From: Alphaproteobacteria bacterium
Lineage (GTDB): Bacteria > Pseudomonadota > Alphaproteobacteria > Zavarziniales > Zavarziniaceae
Length of the DNA stretch: 20,356 nt
NCBI GenBank assembly: GCA_021774355.1
Contig: JAJFJE010000292.1
Coordinates: 1-20,356 of the forward strand
Direction of reading: 5' to 3'
The first letter of the stretch is position 1; each line of letters begins with the position of its first letter. Positions 14,749-20,356 of the stretch are shown in pieces. The notes beneath the pieces were generated by a model. That model had not been told where the DNA came from. It saw only the letters and a program-made list of their open reading frames with translations, and did no database searches. The translations under genes and the position numbers were made by a program.

Positions 14749-15216
14749 TCAGCGGGGCGGCTTGAAATCCGCCGGCTTGACGGGCACCGCGACGGCAACC
14801 CGGCCGGCTTTGGCGAAGATCAGGGTCAGCGGCAGGACCTCGCCGGCGACCAGCGGCCCGTCGAGGCCGAACACCATGAGATGGTAGCCGCCCGGCGCCA
14901 GGGGGACCGCCTGTCCGGCGGGAACCGGCAGGCCGCCCGTGACCGCTTGCATCATGACCGTGTCGCCGGTGCGGACGTGTTCGTGCAGCTCGACCCGCGC
15001 GGCGCGCGGGCATTCGGCGCCGGTCAGCACATCGTCCTCGGGGCCGCCGTGCAGCACCAGAAAGACCCCGCCGGTGCGCACCGGCCCCGGGGTTGCCCGG
15101 GTCCAGGGCTGCTCGACGGCAAGGGCGGCGGGCGCTTGATCGCAGGCGGCGACCGTCACCAGGGCGGCGGCCAGGACCATGACCTCCCGGCGGCTGACAG
15201 CGTGGACCTGGCGCAT
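14749..15216 (-). CDS. PCu(A)C-type periplasmic copper chaperone
   Basis: 155 aa. N-terminal export signal with a twin Arg (SRREVMVLAAALVTVAAC) and a lipobox-like VAAC, Cys25, so possibly a membrane-anchored lipoprotein. The mature domain has the copper site of the family: H78/H80, M88/M89, then HLM (H112, M114). This is close to the H-x10-M-x21-H-x-M pattern, with one extra residue in the second gap. These proteins deliver Cu(I) to the CuA or CuB centre of cytochrome oxidase, often together with a SCO protein. A strong GGAGGAA (15229-15223) lies six bases before ATG 15216. Divergent from the SCO gene. Confidence 0.88.
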   Translation of the reverse strand: MRQVHAVSRREVMVLAAALVTVAACDQAPAALAVEQPWTRATPGPVRTGGVFLVLHGGPEDDVLTGAECPRAARVELHEHVRTGDTVMMQAVTGGLPVPAGQAVPLAPGGYHLMVFGLDGPLVAGEVLPLTLIFAKAGRVAVAVPVKPADFKPPR

Positions 15217-15417
15217 CGGCGGTTCCTCCGACCTGTGGCGGGCGGCGGAATGGGATCATTCGGCCGGTGCCGCGGCGTTTCGAGCGGGCGCGCGGTGTTC
15301 CGCCGAACCGGGTGACGATTCGCCCGGACGCCTAGCCCCAGGGTTAGCATCTGGCGGACGAACCGCGCAAGCCGCGCAGGACTTGACCGGGGGGCCGCCA
15401 GGTCTCATGACTGGGCG

Positions 15418-16038
15418 ATGCCCAAACTGACCCGCCCGGCGATCGCCGCCATCCTTCTCCTGGTGCTGGCCGGCGGCTACGCCGTCTTTGCCGGTGGCCT
15501 TGCCGATCGCTGGCTGGGATCCGCCGCCGCGAATGGCGAGGCGCCCGACCACGAAATGGCCGATTCGATCGGCGGCCCCTTTACCCTGATCGACCAGACC
15601 GGCGCCACGGTCACCGAGGCAAGCTGGCCGGGAAAATATCTCCTGGTGTTTTTCGGCTTCACCTATTGTCCCGATGTCTGCCCGACCACCCTGACGGATA
15701 TCGCCGCGGCCTTGAAGCTGCTGGGCCCCAAAGCCGACAAGGTGCAGCCCCTGTTCATTTCGATCGACCCGGAGCGGGACAACCCCTCGGTTCTGGCCGG
15801 CTATACCGCGGCCTTCGATTCCCGCATCATCGGCCTGACCGGCAGCCAGGAACAGGTCACGGCGGCGACCCGGGCCTATCGGGCCTTCGCCCAGCGGGTC
15901 GGCGAAGGCGACGACTACACCATGCAGCACTCGGTGCTGGTTTATCTGATGTCGCCCAAGGGCCGGCTGAAGGCGATCCTGTCCTACGACATGGAACCGG
16001 CCAAGATGGCCGAGACCCTCGCCGGCATCGTCCGCTAG
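15418..16038 (+). CDS. SCO1/SenC family protein (cytochrome oxidase copper assembly)
   Basis: 206 aa. One N-terminal membrane anchor (about 7-26), then a thioredoxin-like domain with the copper-binding CPDVC (C84, C88) in FFGFTYCPDVCPTTL. ISIDPERD is at 115-121 and the third ligand His171 lies in MQHSVLVYL. It loads copper into, or reduces, the CuA site of cytochrome c oxidase in the periplasm. ATG 15418 gives a normal anchor; its ribosome site is weak. The gene diverges from the PCu(A)C gene with a 201-base gap, in which no clear promoter is seen. It ends four bases from the stop of the convergent pilus operon. Confidence 0.93.
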   Translation: MPKLTRPAIAAILLLVLAGGYAVFAGGLADRWLGSAAANGEAPDHEMADSIGGPFTLIDQTGATVTEASWPGKYLLVFFGFTYCPDVCPTTLTDIAAALKLLGPKADKVQPLFISIDPERDNPSVLAGYTAAFDSRIIGLTGSQEQVTAATRAYRAFAQRVGEGDDYTMQHSVLVYLMSPKGRLKAILSYDMEPAKMAETLAGIVR

Positions 16039-16042
16039 GCCG

Positions 16043-16342
16043 TCAGAACTGGACCTCGACCTCGTCGGCCCTGAGCGGCCCGGCGACATTGAGGGCGCAA
16101 CCGCCGCTGGCCCGGCGCAGCGCCCTGTCCGCGCCGTGGCGCAGCGCGGCGACACAGGCAATGCTGCCCCGGCAGTCGACCACCAGGTCGAGGCCGCCGG
16201 CATCGACCCGGCCCGAGGCGACGCCGCATTGCCGGTCGACGCTGGCGGTAATGCGGATCTCGCTGCGGTCGAACGGCGCCGCCCCGCCCAGGGCCAGGAC
16301 GCTCAGCAGGCCGGCAAGCACGATCACGGGCGCGCGTGCCAT
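16043..16342 (-). CDS. Small secreted four-cysteine protein, last gene of the pilus operon (unknown function)
   Basis: 99 aa. N-terminal signal peptide (MARAPVIVLAGLLSVLALGG, cleavage near residue 22) and a short beta-rich mature part with four cysteines (C39, C57, C63, C82), enough for two disulphides. I recognise no family. It starts one base after the stop of the second spore coat U gene, so it is surely in the operon. Possibilities are a tip or anchor component, a periplasmic assembly factor or a very short divergent pilin. It lacks the WGDG-type motif of the two spore coat U proteins. Confidence 0.7.
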   Translation of the reverse strand: MARAPVIVLAGLLSVLALGGAAPFDRSEIRITASVDRQCGVASGRVDAGGLDLVVDCRGSIACVAALRHGADRALRRASGGCALNVAGPLRADEVEVQF

Positions 16343-16343
16343 C

Positions 16344-16877
16344 TCAGAACACCACGGTCACGGTGATGGTGTCGGCATAGCTGCCGGGGATCACCGTGGT
16401 CTGGCCGCCCGGCACCTGGCCGTACATGGTGTATTGCTGGTCGATATTGGTCAGCACGAACAGCACGCCGCTATAGGTCTGCGGCGGGCTGGGGCGCACG
16501 CCGGTGCCGTTGGTGCCGTCGCCCCAGATCGTGGTGTGGCTCGAATCGACATAGATGTTGTAATTAATGCGATTACTTCCTGAACCCATCTTGCGGGCGA
16601 ACGAGGTGCCGTACAGGCCGGTATCGAGATGGATCCCCTGAACCGTCACGGTGCTGCCCACGCCGACCGCGATGGTGCAGTGGAAGCCGACCTGGCCAGT
16701 CGTCGTCACCGCCCCGGAGGTCAGCGGGTTGTAACTGCCAAAGTTCAGATTGTCGGCGACGCTGACGGTGCAACTGCAGCCGATGCACAGGGCCTGGGCG
16801 GGCGGCGCCGGCGCCGCCAGCACGAACAGGGCGGCCAGGCCGAGCAGCAGGACAGGCGACAGGGGCAGGCGCATCAC
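16344..16877 (-). CDS. Spore coat U-domain protein (second pilin or tip subunit)
   Basis: 177 aa. Signal peptide to about residue 29 (PPAQA), then CIGCSC (C31, C34, C36) and the SCPU domain. LNFGSYNPL is at about 44-52, C67 follows in FHCTI, then INYNIYVD and TTIWGDGTNGTG, ending SYADTITVTVVF, the donor-strand-like last strand. Subunits of this kind build archaic (Csu-type) chaperone-usher pili used for biofilm formation. It follows the usher with an ATGA overlap, a position often held by a minor or tip subunit. The extra Cys cluster at the mature N-terminus is unusual compared with the first pilin. Confidence 0.88.
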   Translation of the reverse strand: MMRLPLSPVLLLGLAALFVLAAPAPPAQALCIGCSCTVSVADNLNFGSYNPLTSGAVTTTGQVGFHCTIAVGVGSTVTVQGIHLDTGLYGTSFARKMGSGSNRINYNIYVDSSHTTIWGDGTNGTGVRPSPPQTYSGVLFVLTNIDQQYTMYGQVPGGQTTVIPGSYADTITVTVVF

Positions 16878-19210
16878 TCCTCCCTGCAGGTCAGCGGCCC
16901 GACCCGGGGCAGCGGGCCGTCGGCCGGGCCCAGTGCCGGCGCCGCGAAGCGGCAGCTCTGGCCGAGAAAGCGGACCCGGCCAGCCAGCGGCCGGCTCAGA
17001 TCGGCGACGAACACCTCGCCATCATAGCCGGTGAAAGCGGTCTGCGCAGCGGCGTCGAAGCTGACTTCGGCGCCCGGCGGCGGCGGCCGGCCATCGGCCA
17101 GGCGGATGAGCAGGGTGGCGCTGCGCTGGCGGGCGACGGGAAACCGCGCCACCACGGCGCCCCGCGCCCGCGGCACCAGGGTGACTTCGTCCCGGTCGAC
17201 CCGGGCGTCGATCGGCAGGTCGCGCGGCTCCAGGCGGATCTGGTTGGCCTCGTAGGCGCGCAGATTGCTGACGGCCAGGCGGCCATCGGCATCGGTCTTG
17301 CCCACCGGCTGATTGTCCCGATAGATGGTGACGCCGGGGTAATCCGGCACGGTGACCACGGCGAAACTGTCATAGACCCGTTCCAGCGGGAACACGCCGC
17401 CGCCGGCCATGGCGATGCTGCCGGACGCGCCCAGGCGAAGCCCGGTGCCGCCATCGCCGGTCACCGCATCGGCACTGAGATCGGCATAAGGGGTGCGCCA
17501 GTCGACGCGCCCCAGGACGCGCTGCCGGGCGCCGGTTTCGGCGAGCAGGTCGAGATCGGCACCATAGAGGCCGTCGCTGCGATCGCTGAGGCTTGCCCCG
17601 GAGGTGAACCCCCCGGCGGTGTGCTCGACCGAGGCCGCGACACTGCGCCGGTTGCCCAGAGCGGTGGTCAGGACCAGGGCCAGGCCCAATTCGCGGCCAT
17701 TGTCGCGGCTGTCCGACAGGGTCCCGCGGGCGGCCAGCGTGGTGTCCGGCCCGAGCCGCGCGGCGTAGCTGGCGGCCAGCAGGGCCGGGGCGGCGCCGTC
17801 GTCGAAGCGGAGCCGGGCAAAGCTGGCCCCCAGGCTGCCGAAGCGGCCGAAATCGAGGCCGATATTGCCCTGGATGCGCTCGACCAGCCGGCCGCTCGAC
17901 AGGCTCGACAGGCGGTCCTCGTCGAGGGTGGCGAAGGCGGCGTCGCGGCGGGTATAGGCCGCGCCGACACTGACGCCGCGGGCCGCGCGTTGCAGTCCGA
18001 CGGTCCATTGCCGGCCGGTGCCGCTTCTGCCGCCTGACTGGGCGGCGGACGCGAAGAACTCGCCCAGGCGCGGCGCCACCAGGGTGGCGCCAAGGCCGAA
18101 CAGGCCGCCGCCCCTGGCCGCCTCGCCGTGGCCGTCCAGGGTCAGCCACGAGGTCACGCCGTAACGGTGGCTGCCGGCCAGGAAGGCCCGCCCGTAGTCG
18201 AAGCTCCCGGTGCCGTACTGGCGGCGCAGCGCGCCCGCCTGGTAGGAGAATTCCTGGCGGCCGGCGGCCAGGCTGCGCGGACTGAGATAGAAGGGCTGGA
18301 CGATATCCTGTTCGCGGCCGAGCAGGTCACGGATGACCAGGCGGGTCTCCCCGGCCCCGGTCACGCTGGGCAGGTCGGTGATGGAAAACGGGCCCGGCGG
18401 CAGGTCGGCCTGATAGTGCAGGGTGTCGTCGACGAACACCGCAACCGTGGCGGCATTGTCGAGGCTGCCGCTCAGGCCCGGTATGGCCAGCGGGCTGAGT
18501 TCGGGGGCCAGCCCGTCCTCGGTGGCGATCTGGATGCCGCCGAACCGGCTGGCGGCGCCGAAGCCGCCGCCGTCGGTAATGCCGTCGCCCAGGCGCAGGC
18601 GCAGCAGGCGGCTGACATCGTCGATCAGATAGTAGCTTTCGAGGCGCGCCACCCGGGCCTTGAGCCCGCTTGCCCAATTGCCCAGCACCGAGGTCACCGC
18701 GGTCCCGAAGCCACCCGCCGCCGCCGCTTCCAACGCCCCGCCGCCCTGGCTGCTGCGGCCGAACCGGCTGGCCGTAACATCATAGGTCAAGACCAGGCTG
18801 GGAGCGGCGGCGGTCGGCGGATGACGCTGCCCCCGACCGAGCGCGATCACGGTCGCGGTGAAGGCCCCGGCGGGCAGGACCGCCACCACCATCTGCCGGG
18901 CCTCGTCGAAGGTCAGGCTGGTGGGCGCCAGGGCCGCAAGGGGGAAGAACGCTTCGCCCCGGTCGGTCAGGGCCGCCGCTTCGGGCACCCGCAGGCCGAG
19001 GGTGGTAAAGTCCGCGGCCCGCAGGAAATAATCGCCGTCCCGACGCAGCACCAGCAGCACCGTATGCTGCCCCACGCCGTTCAGGGTGAAATCGACCAGG
19101 AGCTGTTCGGGCGCTGCAGGCGGTGCGGGCTGGGCCATTGCGACGCCGGACCAATGCAGGATCAGGACGAACGCGGCGGACCGAAGGCGGTCACCGGGTC
19201 GTCGCCACAT
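16874..19210 (-). CDS. Fimbrial outer-membrane usher
   Basis: 778 aa, slightly short for the family. Signal peptide 1-26 (GVAMA), N-terminal chaperone-binding domain (about 33-130, LLVDFTLNGVGQ), and a beta-barrel from about 140. A plug-like domain sits in the barrel (about 244-302, LPPGPFSITDLP, GETRLVIRDLLGREQ). C-terminal domains follow from about 610 (VPDYPGVTIYRDNQPVGKTD) with a Cys pair at the end (QSCRF, LTCREE). It forms the pore through which chaperone-subunit complexes are threaded into the pilus. The start ATG 19210 lies 20 bases inside the chaperone gene, and the stop overlaps the next gene by ATGA. Confidence 0.93.
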   Translation of the reverse strand: MWRRPGDRLRSAAFVLILHWSGVAMAQPAPPAAPEQLLVDFTLNGVGQHTVLLVLRRDGDYFLRAADFTTLGLRVPEAAALTDRGEAFFPLAALAPTSLTFDEARQMVVAVLPAGAFTATVIALGRGQRHPPTAAAPSLVLTYDVTASRFGRSSQGGGALEAAAAGGFGTAVTSVLGNWASGLKARVARLESYYLIDDVSRLLRLRLGDGITDGGGFGAASRFGGIQIATEDGLAPELSPLAIPGLSGSLDNAATVAVFVDDTLHYQADLPPGPFSITDLPSVTGAGETRLVIRDLLGREQDIVQPFYLSPRSLAAGRQEFSYQAGALRRQYGTGSFDYGRAFLAGSHRYGVTSWLTLDGHGEAARGGGLFGLGATLVAPRLGEFFASAAQSGGRSGTGRQWTVGLQRAARGVSVGAAYTRRDAAFATLDEDRLSSLSSGRLVERIQGNIGLDFGRFGSLGASFARLRFDDGAAPALLAASYAARLGPDTTLAARGTLSDSRDNGRELGLALVLTTALGNRRSVAASVEHTAGGFTSGASLSDRSDGLYGADLDLLAETGARQRVLGRVDWRTPYADLSADAVTGDGGTGLRLGASGSIAMAGGGVFPLERVYDSFAVVTVPDYPGVTIYRDNQPVGKTDADGRLAVSNLRAYEANQIRLEPRDLPIDARVDRDEVTLVPRARGAVVARFPVARQRSATLLIRLADGRPPPPGAEVSFDAAAQTAFTGYDGEVFVADLSRPLAGRVRFLGQSCRFAAPALGPADGPLPRVGPLTCREE

Positions 19211-19910
19211 CGACCTGCAACGCCCCCAGATCGCTGGCCGCCTTGATGGTCAGGCGGGGTGGCACGGCAGCGGTGACCGGGACCGACCACTGGGCGGCCT
19301 GGCCGGGCAGGACATAGGTGGCGGCATCGATTCCGCCCAGGCTGCGCTCGCCCGCCATCAGCGACAGGCGGCCGATCTGGACATGGACATTGCCGCGATT
19401 GACCAGGCGGACGGTCGCCGCCCTGGCGTCGCCGCTTACGCTCCAGTCGAACGCCGGGTCGGGTTTTGCCGTCGGCGCCACGAAGACGGGCAGCGACAGG
19501 CGCAACAGGGTGCGCAGGCCGGTGGTGCCGGGCTCCGGCGCGGTGACCGGAACCTCGCGCAGGAAGGTGCGGAAACTCAACTCGCCGGGCGCCGCCAGGC
19601 CCCTGTCGAGCAAACCGTAGCGAACGATCTGCTGCGCCCCGGGCGCGAGGCGGAACTGGGGCGGATTGGCCAGGATCGCCGTCGTGTCGGAGAACTGGTC
19701 GACCCCGTCGCGCTGGGACCAGCCGGCCACGGTCACCTGGACCAGGATCGGCGCGGCGCCGGTATTGCTGACCGTCACGGCGCTGATCGGGTGATCGGCC
19801 GATAGCTCGACCCGGATCGGCGAGACCTGGAGCGAACCGGCCTGGGCCCCCGCCACCAGCGTGACCAGGCCGAGGAGGATCCCCAGGGCGACACTGACGA
19901 CGCGACCCAT
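19191..19910 (-). CDS. Pilus assembly chaperone (PapD-like)
   Basis: 239 aa. Signal peptide 1-24 (AGAQA), then two immunoglobulin-like domains. The N-terminal domain has the family course LQVSPIRVELSADHPISAVTVSN, quoted in part as SPIRVELS, then LAPGAQQIVRYGLLDRG and SFRTFLREVP, the subunit-binding strand region. It folds and caps pilin subunits in the periplasm by donor-strand complementation before handing them to the usher. ATG 19910 follows the first pilin's stop by ten bases, and a GAGGCGGGGG ribosome site overlaps that stop. It overlaps the usher by 20 bases. Sequence features fit the archaic/Csu clade more than classical FimC. Confidence 0.92.
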   Translation of the reverse strand: MGRVVSVALGILLGLVTLVAGAQAGSLQVSPIRVELSADHPISAVTVSNTGAAPILVQVTVAGWSQRDGVDQFSDTTAILANPPQFRLAPGAQQIVRYGLLDRGLAAPGELSFRTFLREVPVTAPEPGTTGLRTLLRLSLPVFVAPTAKPDPAFDWSVSGDARAATVRLVNRGNVHVQIGRLSLMAGERSLGGIDAATYVLPGQAAQWSVPVTAAVPPRLTIKAASDLGALQVDVATTR

Positions 19911-19920
19911 TGCCCCCGCC

Positions 19921-20356
19921 TCAATAGCTTATGGTTGCGGTTACCGTGTCGGAATAGCTGCCGACGATCAAGGACTGACTGGCCGGCATGTTGGCATAGA
20001 TCGTGTAGCTGTCGGTATCGCCATCGCCGGTCGCACCCATGGTCGAGGTGCTGCTGGTGCCGTCACCCCAGATCGTGGTGTAGCTGTTTTCGGTATAGAG
20101 ATTGTAGTCCAGCAGATTGCCGCCCGAGGCCATGGCGCGGGTGGCGAAGGTGCCGTTGGCGCCGGCGTCCAGGGCGATGGTATAGGGCGCGCCATTGGTG
20201 CAGGTCACCGCCACGGTCGAGGACCGGGTGATGGTGGCGCCGGTATAGGAACCGAAATCGATATCGGCGATGCCGGAGTCGAAAGTGCAGACGCCGATCA
20301 CCTGGGCGGTCACGTCGAAGGAATCTGTCGCCGAGCCGGCTGCCGCCGCCGTGCCG
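19921..20356 (-). CDS. Spore coat U-domain pilin, N-terminus cut by window edge
   Basis: 144 residues are visible; the frame is open to the edge, so the start and most of the signal peptide lie beyond 20356. The visible N-terminus GTAAAAGSATDSFDVTAQV looks like the end of a signal peptide and the mature start. A GTG at 20313 is inside the domain and is not the start. Cys pair at visible residues 23 and 52 (VCTF, VTCTNG), FGSYTGATI, LLDYNLYTE, TTIWGDGTS and the terminal SYSDTVTATISY are spore coat U features. Probably the main pilin of the operon, first or near-first gene. Confidence 0.88.
   Translation of the reverse strand, partial: GTAAAAGSATDSFDVTAQVIGVCTFDSGIADIDFGSYTGATITRSSTVAVTCTNGAPYTIALDAGANGTFATRAMASGGNLLDYNLYTENSYTTIWGDGTSSTSTMGATGDGDTDSYTIYANMPASQSLIVGSYSDTVTATISY

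Noticed and set aside
15384..15412. TTGACC-17-ATGACT as promoter of the SCO gene
   Set aside because: The -10 is poor, and the transcript would start at about the ATG with no ribosome site. Not convincing enough to annotate.
18128..19246. A 372-codon plus-strand frame
   Set aside because: It is opposite the usher and the end of the chaperone, is rich in Gly/Gln/Ala/Arg and has no domain.

Overview
The window looks like chromosome of a GC-rich alphaproteobacterium. The pointers are a DUF1127 mini-protein beside a MocR-type regulator, a PCu(A)C/SCO copper pair, a possible EcfG-type general-stress promoter, many 4-bp ATGA gene overlaps, and very high GC throughout except at the left end. The species cannot be named from the sequence.

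Region 1 (1-5183) is a decayed genomic island. It starts in the 3' part of a tRNA-Val(GAC) gene and ends at a second, imperfect copy of the last 45 nt of that tRNA (41/45 identical). Next to the tRNA lies a wrecked tyrosine integrase. The cargo is on the minus strand, in operon order: helicase N-terminus (broken), DUF1156 DNA methyltransferase C-terminus (broken), DUF3696 AAA/ABC-type ATPase (intact), PIN-domain nuclease (intact), and a Swt1-HEPN/DUF499 ATPase (truncated, but open for 319 codons through the HEPN domain and the P-loop). This is the gene set of DUF1156-DUF499 (helicase-methylase-ATPase-like) anti-phage loci. Deletions have removed the modification and helicase functions. An ATPase, a PIN nuclease and a HEPN fragment remain, linked by ATGA stop/start overlaps.

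Region 2 (5281-8732) begins with a small stress-type protein. A three-gene glutathione-related operon follows (GST, 2-hydroxychromene-2-carboxylate isomerase-like DsbA-fold protein, GST), transcribed divergently from a LysR regulator. A T-N11-A dyad lies in the divergent gap. The set suggests glutathione-dependent handling of an aromatic or electrophilic compound.

Region 3 (8758-12609) is one very large gene for a type-I-secreted nuclease: a Calx-beta domain, an ExeM/NucH-type endonuclease/exonuclease/phosphatase domain, then RTX calcium-binding repeats. No type I secretion genes are present in the window.

Region 4 (12793-16038) holds a MocR-family regulator divergent from a DUF1127 protein, with overlapping promoters and a perfect 17-nt dyad over the MocR start codon. 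Next come a periplasmic copper chaperone (PCu(A)C) and, divergent from it, a SCO1/SenC protein; both are cytochrome oxidase copper-delivery types.

Region 5 (16043-20356) is an archaic/Csu-like chaperone-usher pilus operon on the minus strand: spore coat U-domain pilin (cut by the window edge), PapD-like chaperone, usher, second spore coat U-domain protein, and a small secreted four-cysteine protein of unknown function.
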